The position numbers and the translations under genes are program-made. DNA of 64,000 nt from JAMXLG01 sp963765935 (GTDB taxonomy: Bacteria > Vulcanimicrobiota > Vulcanimicrobiia > Vulcanimicrobiales > Vulcanimicrobiaceae), in the NCBI GenBank assembly GCA_963765935.1, contig CAVXXX010000003.1, positions 238,568 through 302,567 on the forward strand, written 5' to 3'. Within the stretch, counting starts at the first letter, position 1. Each line of letters begins with the position of its first letter. Positions 44,068-52,660 of the stretch are shown here, in pieces. The notes below the pieces were generated by a model, which did not search any database, was not told where the DNA came from, and saw only the letters and a program-made list of their open reading frames with translations.

Positions 44068-46149
44068 ATGACCCGATTCCAACCAATCGCAATCCTAACG
44101 GCCGCTTCGGCCACACTTGCCATTCTGCTCGAGGGCGCTCCCGCAATTGCGCAGAGCTACAACAACGGCGTCGCAGATCTCAGCGTCTCGAACGGTAGCG
44201 TGACGATCGTGCGAGGGGACAGCGGAGCGCAAGTTGCAGCCACCGCGAATGCACCGCTCGTGGCCGGAGATTACCTTTCGACTGGTGCTGGCTCGACGGC
44301 TGAAGTTCAGTTCGACGGCGTTTCGATGCTTCGCCTGGCGCCGAATTCGCAAGTTCGTTTCGTCAACTTGAGTCCCGGTGCACGCGAAACGCAAGTAGGC
44401 GCCGGTACCGTCGATCTCGCACAATTGCAAGGGAATGACGGCGGCGCGCAGATCGATACGCCGTCAGTGACCGTTCGACCCAATACGAACGGCGACTATC
44501 GCGTCTCCGTATCGGGCAACGGCCAAACCGCCGTCACGGTTCGAAACGGATCGGCAACGGTATCGAGCGGTGCGGGATCGCAAACGTTGACGCCGGGAAC
44601 GACCCTTGTTGCGTACGGTCCGTATTCGAATCCGTCGGTCTCGATGCAGGGCGCAATCGGCTTTGATTCATTCGATCAGTTCAACATCTCGCGCGATCAG
44701 TCGCTGCAATCCGCCTATAACGCAAATCCGTATCTTTCGCCTCAACTCGCCGGCTACTCGAATCTCGCGAACTACGGATCGTGGCAGAACGTGCCGGGAT
44801 ACGGCTATGCTTGGGCGCCGAACAACCAAAGCCAGAATAATTTCGCCCCGTATCAAAACGGCCAGTGGGCATGGGAACCGGGCTATGGCTACACGTGGGT
44901 TGATAACGCACCGTACGGCTACGCCCCTTCGCACTACGGGTCGTGGTTCAACAATCAAAATTATGGCGGATGGCTCTGGCAACCGCCCTCATCCCAAGTG
45001 CAATCCTCGCCGAATCTTCTTGGTTCAGCGTGGTTGCCCGCCGTTGTGTCGTTTTTCTTGACCGGCGGGTCTGGCTCCGATCTCAGTTCGTTGCTCAACG
45101 GCTTCAACGGTCTCAATGGGCTCAACGGGAGCTATGGCAATAATACCGACATCGGATGGATCCCGCTGGCACCGGGCGAGCAATATCAGCCATGGTACGG
45201 AACGAACTACACGTATCCGGCAACGCAATTGAGCAGCGTGCCGACCGTTACGAACATCTACAACTACTACGGTAACGCGCGTTACTACGGCGGAATCAAA
45301 ATGGTGCCGGTGAGCGGATGGCGCAGCGGCGCGGTCCGCTACACGATCGTTCGCCCGCAAGAGCTCAGACGCGTCTATTTGGTCCGTGGTTCGGTTCCGA
45401 TCGTTCCGACCTCGGCAAATCTGCACTACACATCGACTCGCATTAGCCATCCGGTTTCGATCGCGCACGTCTTCACCGAGCAGCGCTTTGCCGCAAAGGC
45501 GCCCGCCACGCACGTATCATTTGCACAGCAGCAGGCTCGCATCAAAGAAATCGCCGTTGCCAAACCGAAGATCGTTCCTCTGCCCGAGCATCGCGTTGCG
45601 GCACATCCCGTCTACCATCCGGAAAAGCATTCGCAAGTACACGTTGCGGTCATGAAGCCGGTAACGCACAAAGCGACGCCGGCAAAAACGGAGGCGCCCA
45701 AAAAAGCCCAAGCGCATCCTGCACCGGCTGCAAAACCCGTAACACAACCCGAGCACCCCAAGACCGTCGCGCACCCGGTGGAAAAGCCGGTCGTGCATCA
45801 CGAAGCTACGCCGGTAACGCACAAAGCACCTGAAGCGAAGGCCGTCGTTAAGGCAAAGCCCGTCGTTACGGCAAAGCCGGTCGTTACGGCAAAGCCGGTC
45901 GTGCATCACGAAGCTGCGCCGGTCGTGCATCCAGCGCCGGTCGTGCATCCAGCGCCGGTCGTGCATCAAACGCCGGTGGTGCATCAAGCGCCCATCGTAC
46001 ACGAAACACCCGCTGCAAAGCCTCCCGTTGTGCGACCCGTGCCGCAGGAAAAACCCGTTGTGCACGAACCGCTCGCAACGCCGGCGAAAACGGAAACGAA
46101 AACTCCCGAAGCGAAACCGGCTTCGACTCCACATCCCCGCGCGAGATAA
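44068..46149 (+). CDS. secreted FecR-domain protein with aromatic DUF6600-like and His-Pro-Val repeat regions
   Basis: A 693-residue exported protein. A signal peptide ends near APAIAQ. Residues 30-175 form a FecR-like domain (GSTAEVQFDGVSMLRLAP). Residues 215-450 are rich in Trp, Tyr, Asn and Pro (GYGYAWAPNNQ, YGSWFNNQNYGGWLWQPP), like DUF6600. Residues 510-693 are a low-complexity Lys/Pro/Val/His tail with repeats of the type APVVHPAPVVH. The tail is encoded by near-identical DNA repeats (about 45,840-46,020). FecR domains are usually in signalling proteins; here the protein looks like a surface or periplasmic structural protein. Confidence 0.75.
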   Translation: MTRFQPIAILTAASATLAILLEGAPAIAQSYNNGVADLSVSNGSVTIVRGDSGAQVAATANAPLVAGDYLSTGAGSTAEVQFDGVSMLRLAPNSQVRFVNLSPGARETQVGAGTVDLAQLQGNDGGAQIDTPSVTVRPNTNGDYRVSVSGNGQTAVTVRNGSATVSSGAGSQTLTPGTTLVAYGPYSNPSVSMQGAIGFDSFDQFNISRDQSLQSAYNANPYLSPQLAGYSNLANYGSWQNVPGYGYAWAPNNQSQNNFAPYQNGQWAWEPGYGYTWVDNAPYGYAPSHYGSWFNNQNYGGWLWQPPSSQVQSSPNLLGSAWLPAVVSFFLTGGSGSDLSSLLNGFNGLNGLNGSYGNNTDIGWIPLAPGEQYQPWYGTNYTYPATQLSSVPTVTNIYNYYGNARYYGGIKMVPVSGWRSGAVRYTIVRPQELRRVYLVRGSVPIVPTSANLHYTSTRISHPVSIAHVFTEQRFAAKAPATHVSFAQQQARIKEIAVAKPKIVPLPEHRVAAHPVYHPEKHSQVHVAVMKPVTHKATPAKTEAPKKAQAHPAPAAKPVTQPEHPKTVAHPVEKPVVHHEATPVTHKAPEAKAVVKAKPVVTAKPVVTAKPVVHHEAAPVVHPAPVVHPAPVVHQTPVVHQAPIVHETPAAKPPVVRPVPQEKPVVHEPLATPAKTETKTPEAKPASTPHPRAR
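45840..46020 (+). repeat. coding tandem repeats in FecR protein tail
   Basis: Short direct repeats of a GTCGTGCATCCAGCGCCG type and of GCAAAGCCGGTCGTTACG encode the KPVVTA and APVVHP units. Units differ slightly and have no conserved spacers, so this is not a CRISPR array. Confidence 0.75.
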
Positions 46150-46172
46150 ATACGAGCAATGTTTCACCACTC

Positions 46173-46737
46173 TTGAGAATCGCTCAGGTCGCTCCGCTCT
46201 TCGAACGTGTTCCGCCGAAGCGCTACGGCGGCAGCGAGCGTGTGATCTCTTACCTCACGGAAGAACTCATACGACTCGACCATGATGTGGTTCTCTTCGC
46301 GAGCGGCGAATCGATCACACAGGCACACCTCATTTCTCCGTGTCCCCACTCAATTCGCGACTACGGAGCGTGGGTCGATCCGACGGCCTTTCACGCACTT
46401 CAATTACGGCAAGTGCTTGAGAGGCCGTTTGACATCATCCACTTTCATCTCGAATACTTGCACTTTCCGCTGAGCGCGGCGCTCGGCCTACCGTCGATCA
46501 CAACGATGCACGCGCCGATCGCAGGGTACGAACAGGTACTGCAAGCATTACAGCGATCTCGCACTTGTCTCGCGCGAAAGTATTCCTGACGCAATCCTTC
46601 AGCAATCCGGTATTCAAGAAACGGACGCGATCGTGATGGCCAGCCACGCAAGGGACGGCTTCCTGCGTTTGATGCAGGGCAGTGTAACCGAGGCCGTCGT
46701 CAGGAACAGCCTAATCCCGTTCGTCGTCGTCCGCTAG
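46173..46737 (+). pseudogene. GT4 glycosyltransferase N-terminus fused to universal stress protein C-terminus (remnant)
   Basis: The first 125 residues are the N-terminus of a GT4 glycosyltransferase (APLFERVPPKRYGGSERVIS, FDIIHFHLEYLHFPL, APIAGYEQVLQAL). The frame then changes: the next frame continues the family with HYSDLALVS. It passes directly into DAIVMASHARDGFLRLMQG and SVTEAVVRNSLIPFVVVR, the ATP-binding C-terminus of a UspA-type stress protein. The frame break is near 46,545 and the fusion point near 46,580. Both halves lack essential parts, so it is a deletion relic rather than a working fusion. Confidence 0.7.
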
Positions 46738-46775
46738 CCTAGGCGGGCGACTCACGCTTTCTTCATACCGTCCCG

Positions 46776-46807
46776 TTAAAAACGTCGAGGTCAAGTGACG
46801 TTTTTAA
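46776..46807. promoter_or_regulatory. perfect inverted repeat overlapping a ribosome site
   Basis: Arms 46776-46786 and 46797-46807 match over 11 bases with a 10-base spacer. The right arm runs into AAGGAGA, the ribosome site of the next gene, and carries a T-run. It could be a terminator for the upstream remnant, an operator, or a translation-control hairpin. Confidence 0.4.
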
Positions 46808-46821
46808 GGAGACCATCACCA

Positions 46822-47337
46822 ATGTACAAAGCACAACTGAGCGCAGCAATACTGACGCTCGGCATTGCATTCACCGGCTGCGGCGGCGGAGCGGCCGGCT
46901 CAACGGGTTCGCTAAATCCGCCTGCTCCCATCGGTGCGCCGAGTTCAGCTCCCGTTTCGGCACCTACCACGGCGCCGTCCGCCACGCCGACCGGCGGCAT
47001 CGTTACCGCCACCGGTTTTTCGGGAGACGCAAAACAAGCGCAAGTGAACGGCAAGACGATTCTCGTCGATGCAAGCACCGGTCTTGCCCTGTATTTCTTC
47101 AACGGCGATAGCACCAATCAATCAAACTGCACCGCGGGATGTCTTGCGATATGGCCGAGCCACGCAGCGTCGGCGAGTGAAAAAGGCGGTGCCAATTTCT
47201 CGATCTTCACTCGCTCGGATGGAAACGGCATGCAGTGGGCTTTCAAAGGCCGTCCGCTCTATACGTTCGTTTCGGACACGTCTGCTAACAACGCAACCGG
47301 GAATGGCATTCAGAACTTCGTCCTTGCGACGCCGTAG
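46822..47337 (+). CDS. lipoprotein with secreted repeat of unknown function (COG4315-like)
   Basis: A 171-residue protein. The lipobox is GIAFTGC, then a Pro/Ala/Thr linker. A C-terminal domain follows with GLALYFFNGDS, CTAGCLAIWP and MQWAFKGRPLYTF, the tandem pattern of PF03640/COG4315 lipoproteins (Yx[FWY]xxD type). The ATG at 46822 follows AAGGAGA. The end overlaps the convergent kinase by 28 bp. Confidence 0.8.
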   Translation: MYKAQLSAAILTLGIAFTGCGGGAAGSTGSLNPPAPIGAPSSAPVSAPTTAPSATPTGGIVTATGFSGDAKQAQVNGKTILVDASTGLALYFFNGDSTNQSNCTAGCLAIWPSHAASASEKGGANFSIFTRSDGNGMQWAFKGRPLYTFVSDTSANNATGNGIQNFVLATP

Positions 47338-47840
47338 TCGCTTGCGAGAAATGCGCAAACGGCCGCATACAGTTCTTCCGGGCGGGTCCGATCGGTCGTT
47401 AGCGTGAGATCCGGCGCTTCGTGGAATTCAACCGCCTGCGAACGCCGGAATGCGCTCGAGCTCACGCGTCCGTCGCGTCGGTCCAAGCGTCCGCGCTCGC
47501 GCTCTTCGAACTGCATCTCGTCGTCGAGGGTCACATGCACGTGCACGAGGTCATCGCGATAACCACGCAGCAGCGCGCGAAACCGATGGCTCATCCCGGT
47601 CGAATCTAAAACCACCAAACGCCCTTCTTCCAACGCGCGTTCGAGGCGAGTCCGTACTTCATTAAAGACTCGAGCTCCCCGGGGGGCACGCCGCCCGGGG
47701 AGCTCGTCTCGAATTGCATCGGAGCTTATCCATTGGGCACCGAGAGATGCCGCGAGTTTCTTGGCCAGGGTGGTCTTCCCCGCGTTTATGGTTCCCGTTA
47801 CAACGATGCCACCTCTTAGCATTACCAGCACCTGTTTCAC
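47310..47840 (-). CDS. P-loop kinase-like protein
   Basis: Protein of 176 residues. The Walker A is GTINAGKTTLAKKLA, DAIRDEL and VVLDSTGMSHRFRALL follow, and the fold should be that of adenylyl-sulfate kinase/zeta-toxin-like small-molecule kinases. Substrate unknown. Inside the gene a perfect 13-bp palindrome encodes the stretch around ELPGRRAPRGA, between two conserved motifs, which looks like an insertion. A second Met eight residues in is an alternative start. Confidence 0.7.
   Translation of the reverse strand: MKQVLVMLRGGIVVTGTINAGKTTLAKKLAASLGAQWISSDAIRDELPGRRAPRGARVFNEVRTRLERALEEGRLVVLDSTGMSHRFRALLRGYRDDLVHVHVTLDDEMQFEERERGRLDRRDGRVSSSAFRRSQAVEFHEAPDLTLTTDRTRPEELYAAVCAFLASDYGVARTKF
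47671..47706. repeat. perfect 13-bp inverted repeat inside kinase gene
   Basis: Arms 47671-47683 and 47694-47706 with a 10-base G/C-rich loop. It stays in frame and encodes a Gly/Arg/Pro-rich loop. Possible in-frame palindromic repeat, comparable to the ileS case. Confidence 0.55.
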
Positions 47841-47914
47841 CGTGTTAGAGCGCCGCGATTTTAAGACCTTTTGATGGCCTTTGAGGCTCCCGGAGCGGCA
47901 TGATAGAGCGCGAG

Positions 47915-49570
47915 ATGAGGATCATACTGATTGCCGCGGTCATGATCGCTGCCGCGATAACGTCGAACATCCACCGCTTTGATGCGATACCGTCCAACGA
48001 TACATCGTTCGTCATGGATGTCTCGAGCGCAATCGGAACCTCCGAAATGTTCTACACCCAGGGATCAACGAGCGATCCAAATCACCGCGCGATCATGATG
48101 ATGGCGCGTACTACCGGCGGCTGGGCGCCGTCGCGACCGGTGGCCTTTTCGGGGCAGTGGCGCGATCTTGAAGAAGTGATTTCACCCGACGGCCGGACGA
48201 TGATCTTCGCCTCCAACCGGCCCAGCGGCGAGCGCGCAAAACCGATCGATGGATTTTTCGGCGGCAAACCGCAACCGGGACGCGGGGGCAACCTCTGGCG
48301 CGTTACCAGAAACGGCAGCCAATGGGGAAATCCGCAACGGCTGCCCGACGCCGTTAACGCGAACACTTCGGTGTTCAGTCCGGCGCTCACAGCCGATGGC
48401 ACGCTGTATTTTATGCGAATGTCGGACCCGGGTCCGCACTTTCATCTCTACGTAGCGAGACTCGAGAACGGAGAGTATCGTTCGGCGCAGCCGGCGCCAT
48501 TTGGCGACCCGCGCTACTCCGACTTCGATCCGACCGTCGCATCAGACAACTCATTCGTCGTGTTCGGATCGAACCGGCCGCCGGCAAAACCCGGAACGTC
48601 GGATTTATTCATCAGTTTCAATCGCAACGGCACGTGGACGCCGGCAGAAGATATGGGAGCGTCCATCAATCCGAACGGCGATGCCACCGAGCCGCGTCTT
48701 TCACCCGATGCACGAACATTGTACTTCTCCTCTCAAAACGTGTTGTGGAGCGCCGACATCACGCCGTGGCTTGACGGCGGAAAGAATCTGCCGAAACCGG
48801 TCGTCTTCGAGCCATCGATTCTCACCGACGCGCTGACGCCATCGTTTGAGCCCGGCGAACGCGCGATGCTCTTTACGCGCACGCTTGCGGGCCGCGCGAC
48901 GATCGTTGAATCGCAACGTCAAGGCGATCGATGGTCGGCGCCGTCGATCGTCTCATTCTCCGGAGCGTCGAACGACATGGATCCCGCAATTTCGTCCGAC
49001 GGATCGTTCGTCATTTTTGCTTCACTGCGCAGCGGTGCGCCGAGCGCCGGTGCATTTCTTTGGCGCGCAGACCGCACGGACCGGGGATGGAGCGCGCCGA
49101 AACTCTTGCCGAGTGCGGTGAACATTGCACCGAACATCTTCGCGCCGAGTGTCGCCGCTGACGGAACCGTCTATTTTCTGCATAGCTCGAAGACGCGAGA
49201 ACACCAGCTCTATCGCGCAACATTGCGGAACGGCTCGTACGAGCGCGCGGCACCACTGTCGTTCAGCTCTCCCGTAACAATGGACGCCGATCCCGCGACA
49301 TCGCTCGATCAGTCGTTCCTCGTCTTTGTCAGCAGAGGTCGACGAGGTCCGCTCGATATGAAGTCGCATCTGTATATCGCATACAATTGCGGAACCTCAT
49401 GGAGCGCCGTGCAGCCGCTTCGTTACGACGGAGATTATGATAGCGGCGCGGACGACACGAGCCCGAGCATCTCGAGCGATTCGCACACGCTGTACTTCAC
49501 GAATTCCGGCGAAGGCGCTTCAAAAATCTTGTCAATCCCGATAAACGTGCCTCCGTCGGGCTGCAGTTAG
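47915..49570 (+). CDS. exported TolB/PD40-type beta-propeller protein
   Basis: About 551 residues with an N-terminal hydrophobic signal (MRIILIAAVMIAAAI). Repeated blades follow in which SPDGRTMIFASNRP, TADGTLYFMRMSD, SPDARTLYFSSQN and SSDGSFVIFASLR mark PD40/WD40-like units. It should form two linked propellers in the periplasm or outside the cell. No catalytic motif seen. An ATG five codons upstream is possible. Confidence 0.75.
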   Translation: MRIILIAAVMIAAAITSNIHRFDAIPSNDTSFVMDVSSAIGTSEMFYTQGSTSDPNHRAIMMMARTTGGWAPSRPVAFSGQWRDLEEVISPDGRTMIFASNRPSGERAKPIDGFFGGKPQPGRGGNLWRVTRNGSQWGNPQRLPDAVNANTSVFSPALTADGTLYFMRMSDPGPHFHLYVARLENGEYRSAQPAPFGDPRYSDFDPTVASDNSFVVFGSNRPPAKPGTSDLFISFNRNGTWTPAEDMGASINPNGDATEPRLSPDARTLYFSSQNVLWSADITPWLDGGKNLPKPVVFEPSILTDALTPSFEPGERAMLFTRTLAGRATIVESQRQGDRWSAPSIVSFSGASNDMDPAISSDGSFVIFASLRSGAPSAGAFLWRADRTDRGWSAPKLLPSAVNIAPNIFAPSVAADGTVYFLHSSKTREHQLYRATLRNGSYERAAPLSFSSPVTMDADPATSLDQSFLVFVSRGRRGPLDMKSHLYIAYNCGTSWSAVQPLRYDGDYDSGADDTSPSISSDSHTLYFTNSGEGASKILSIPINVPPSGCS

Positions 49571-49593
49571 TTTACGACCGCCGACGTGATGAT

Positions 49594-49920
49594 TTAGCTT
49601 CCGCCGGACGAACCATCCCCACACGTGTAGTCGAGCGTCATGCTGCATGCTTTGAACGTGACGCGCGTCGACGTCCCCCGGACCCGCACGTGTCGGGCCT
49701 GCGCCGGCACATCCTGAGACGAAAACTCCAAGGTATATGTCCCATCGCCAATCGCTCGAAATTCGAAATGACCGGACGCATCCGTGCGCGTTCGCAACGT
49801 GTGCGAACCGGCCGAGGTCGTCACCGTAACACCTTCGAGCGGCTGGCCGGTGGTTTTGTCGGTGATCGTGCCGATGAGCACGGCAAGGCCGAGCGTCAAA
49901 CACACATGCGCGTGTTTCAT
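49594..49920 (-). CDS. small secreted carboxypeptidase-regulatory-like domain protein
   Basis: A 108-residue protein with a short signal sequence. A single CarboxypepD_reg-like Ig fold follows (GTITDKTTGQPLEGVTVTT, TDASGHFEFRAIGDGTYTL). The last 20 residues contain two cysteines. Such domains occur at the N-termini of TonB receptors; here one stands alone. Its start overlaps the dprA-like stop as ATGA. Confidence 0.75.
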   Translation of the reverse strand: MKHAHVCLTLGLAVLIGTITDKTTGQPLEGVTVTTSAGSHTLRTRTDASGHFEFRAIGDGTYTLEFSSQDVPAQARHVRVRGTSTRVTFKACSMTLDYTCGDGSSGGS

Positions 49921-50780
49921 TGCCGATGTGCGACTCTGCGTGTCTCGGGTGATGTTTTAGCTAGAGTCGATTCTATTTTTCGCAAAGCGGCGTCGACGTC
50001 GAATGGAATTGGAATCGCGCCGTCGTGACGCGCCTGCGCATTTCCGCCGTACTGCGGCGCGCCATTTGCGTCGAGCACGAAGCGCGGTCGCGCCAACTCT
50101 TTCGCAAAGCGCATCGTTTGCATCGCGCCGCCTTCGATTTCGCTCGATACCAGCACCGTCGCCCGCGCGTGCGCAGCCTGGAGCCTGTCGCGATGGAGAA
50201 GCGACCATTTCGTGACCGGTTCGTCGGGAAGCCGTTCGCTCGCAACCGCACCGCCGCGCGCGATAATTTCGTCTTCGAGCGCCCGGTGCTCGGGCGGGTA
50301 CGTTGTGCCGAGGCCCGTGCCGACGTACGCAATTGTCGCAAGCCCGGCCTCCATCGCGCCGGCATGAGCAGCTGCATCAACTCCCAGCGCTAGACCGCTG
50401 ACGACGGCAGAACCGCAGCTAACTGCGAGCTCGCGTGCAAATTCGGCGGCGGCTGCGGGTGGCGTTCTGCTCCCGATGATCGCGATTCCGCTGCGAGGCA
50501 TGGTTCCACGCACGCACAGAAACGCGGGCGGTTCTTCGAGATCGAGCAGTCCGGCGGGGTACGCGGAGTCCGCGATCGTCACGAGCGTCGCGTGGAGACG
50601 CTGCAGACGTTGCGCGGCCTCGCGGGCCTGATGGCGCGCATGTGAAACTTTGCGCGAAGAGTCGCCCGCGATCCATTCTTTGAGATCGCGGTCCTGTTCG
50701 CGGGCAAGTGCTCTCATCCGGCGGCTTGGTACATGCAAATAAGCGGCAGCCAGGAGCACCAATTCATCCTGCGACGTCAC
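49917..50780 (-). CDS. DprA/Smf-like DNA-processing protein (divergent)
   Basis: About 287 residues. The Rossmann-like core has IAIIGSRTPPAAAAEFAREL and SGLALGVDAAAHAGAMEAG, and a later TYPPEHRALEDEI, all DprA landmarks. Instead of the usual RNR-x-IAG and SGS-x-x-TA run it has LLHRDRLQAAHARATVLVSS and EGGAMQTMRFAKEL, and the C-terminal winged helix seems missing. It may still bind single-stranded DNA or load RecA, but competence function is uncertain. The GTG start gives VTSQDELVLLAAAY; an upstream GTG or ATG is possible. Confidence 0.75.
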   Translation of the reverse strand: MTSQDELVLLAAAYLHVPSRRMRALAREQDRDLKEWIAGDSSRKVSHARHQAREAAQRLQRLHATLVTIADSAYPAGLLDLEEPPAFLCVRGTMPRSGIAIIGSRTPPAAAAEFARELAVSCGSAVVSGLALGVDAAAHAGAMEAGLATIAYVGTGLGTTYPPEHRALEDEIIARGGAVASERLPDEPVTKWSLLHRDRLQAAHARATVLVSSEIEGGAMQTMRFAKELARPRFVLDANGAPQYGGNAQARHDGAIPIPFDVDAALRKIESTLAKTSPETRRVAHRQ

Positions 50781-50906
50781 ACTCCAATCATAATACAAAA
50801 GAGGCGCAGCCCGCAGGTCTTGATGCCTCGTCACTCGCTAAACCTATGACGCGTGGACGGTTCAAAGGCAAAAGTGGAACGGGACTTTTTGTGCGATTTG
50901 ATACGT

Positions 50907-51908
50907 CTACGATAACTTACTGATGACGTTCCAATAGTAGTTCGGAATCAGACGGTTTAGGATGTACATTGCGCCTAGCGGGGAGTTATCGATGAAGCAC
51001 GAGCCCGGGGGGCCGTCAATCGTCGATGTCGACAGCTGAGGCAGAGACGGTGTAATCAGTCTCCATCTGCGAACGTGAGTGTCATAGAGCGAGAGCGACC
51101 ATGCCGAAATTGAAGGAAGCTTCGGACACGGGCCCGGCACGAAGTAAAACTCGAAGATGCTCCACCCGTTGTAGTCCGGCGCAGCGGGTTGCTGCGCGAG
51201 CTCGTAGATTTCATTCCAACGATGCGTCACGAAATTGTAGATGAGCGAGCACCACTTCGTTCCCGTGTGCGGGTGCAAGTCGTGCGCGTAAATCTCCGTC
51301 ACGTACGATGGGACGCCGCCGATCTTCCGGACATACAGCCGCGTGAATCGCTCGTCGATCGTAACGCCAGCAACGAAACCACCGTTGTTGCACCAGTCGA
51401 AGACGCCCAAATCTTCCGTCGTCCCCGCCGGCGTCGTGGCATATGCGGTTACGTTTTCGAAGCAGCCGTCCTTCGTTGTAGGCGCATACAGGAACGCCGT
51501 ATCGGTCTGACCCGCAGGATACGGAACCTGCAACCCCACGTGCACTTCGTGAATCGCGTACAGCGATGTGTACCGTCCGTCGCCTTGAAAACCGATCCCC
51601 GCGTCTTCATGGTCGTTCGGCCCAACGACGGAGAGTGGTGTGCGGCGAAATCGCTGCTCGATAAAACGTCCGCCGACAAGCGGGAGCGTATCCGTGCGGA
51701 GCGGCACGCGGTCGAGCGCACCGCTCTGAATCTCATACGTTTGTGGCGGGCTCGCATCCGCGACGTAGAAGCCTTCATCCGAGGACGGTGCGACCGGCGC
51801 AGTTGGCGGTGAAACTGACGTCGCATTGCCGCCTCCGCAACTCACGAGCAGAACGCAAGCGATAGCAAACACTGAGCCATGAGAAGACGCACGTACATTG
51901 AACTTCAT
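50907..51908 (-). CDS. lipoprotein of unknown function
   Basis: A 333-residue protein. The signal ends VLLVSCGGG, a lipobox. The mature protein has several aromatic- and cysteine-containing strands (TKWCSLIYNFVTHRWNEIY, FYFVPGPCPKLPS). No family recognised. The ATG at 51908 starts the signal peptide; upstream in-frame residues are too charged. Confidence 0.65.
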   Translation of the reverse strand: MKFNVRASSHGSVFAIACVLLVSCGGGNATSVSPPTAPVAPSSDEGFYVADASPPQTYEIQSGALDRVPLRTDTLPLVGGRFIEQRFRRTPLSVVGPNDHEDAGIGFQGDGRYTSLYAIHEVHVGLQVPYPAGQTDTAFLYAPTTKDGCFENVTAYATTPAGTTEDLGVFDWCNNGGFVAGVTIDERFTRLYVRKIGGVPSYVTEIYAHDLHPHTGTKWCSLIYNFVTHRWNEIYELAQQPAAPDYNGWSIFEFYFVPGPCPKLPSISAWSLSLYDTHVRRWRLITPSLPQLSTSTIDGPPGSCFIDNSPLGAMYILNRLIPNYYWNVISKLS

Positions 51909-52086
51909 AATGCGCCGCCTTGTAACACTGCGATATCCCATAGCATACGTCAGGAAGCGTTATTGACCAGCGACAATAAAACGCTCACTCGGCAGCACAC
52001 ACCGCACTAGCAGTCTTCCTATGGAAGAGGGGCTTCTGTCTTTTTCGTGTCGGACGAGATTCAGTTACACCGGATGAGGCGCTATA

Positions 52087-52596
52087 TTGGAAGCGTTCTC
52101 GTGGATACGCGGGTGCGGGAAACGCGTTTGGGTTGCATCATCGCTGCTCGAAGCTTATGTCGACGCGACGGAACCGATAGCGGACCGCTTCGACGATGCG
52201 CTGATGGTGCACTGGTTGCACCGCGACGAAACGGGTGAGTGGAAGCGTGAACTGACTGCGAATCGCGCCTGGAAGTACTGTTCCGAAATCTATTCTAGCA
52301 TCGTCGCATCTTTAGAGCCTGGGCAGATCGACAATTACATGCTCCATCCTGAGCTGCGAGAGGCCGGCGCGATCGGGGGCAGGGACCTTCTACTCCCCGC
52401 CACACAGCGTGCGCGCACGATCGTGTATTCGCAGCACTCGCTTTTTCCGCCGGATTTCATACTCGCGCGCGTTCGGACGTGCGAGGACCGCATCGGAGGC
52501 TTCATCGTTATGCATGAACGAGGCCACGCCTATTCGGAAACGGATCGTGCGGCGCTCGGCGCAATTGCCGAACTAACGTCGCTGGCGCTGTCGTAA
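52087..52596 (+). CDS. GAF-like domain protein, possibly truncated
   Basis: A 169-residue frame. The second half reads FILARVRTCEDRIGGFIVMHE and ETDRAALGAIAELTSLAL, the last strand and helix of a GAF sensor domain. The first part is unlike known domains. Only TTG can start it, and an in-frame TGA lies just upstream, so a longer protein may have been broken there. It ends before the 52.6 kb operator. Confidence 0.5.
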   Translation: MEAFSWIRGCGKRVWVASSLLEAYVDATEPIADRFDDALMVHWLHRDETGEWKRELTANRAWKYCSEIYSSIVASLEPGQIDNYMLHPELREAGAIGGRDLLLPATQRARTIVYSQHSLFPPDFILARVRTCEDRIGGFIVMHERGHAYSETDRAALGAIAELTSLALS

Positions 52597-52630
52597 ATGA
52601 TTCCGAAACTTGTGGTATACCAGGCGGTAT

Positions 52631-52660
52631 AGTATAGTATTCCGAGAGGAATACTATACT
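52631..52660. promoter_or_regulatory. perfect 13-bp inverted-repeat operator abutting antitoxin start
   Basis: Arms 52631-52643 and 52648-52660 match without error around a GAGA spacer and end at the ATG. The repeat covers the ribosome binding purines (GAGAGGA), so protein binding or RNA folding would block expression. This is the typical site for autoregulation by the winged-helix protein it precedes. Confidence 0.8.

Noticed and set aside
45840..46020. Short regular repeats that might be a CRISPR array
   Set aside because: The units are in frame, vary slightly and have no unique spacers of constant length; they encode the Val-His-Pro tail of the FecR protein. No cas gene is present.
52047..52238. 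Small gene beginning MSDEIQLHRMRRYIG
   Set aside because: It lies in another frame over the GAF-like gene and has no recognisable feature beyond the start; it could be a frameshifted 5' end of that gene but this cannot be shown.
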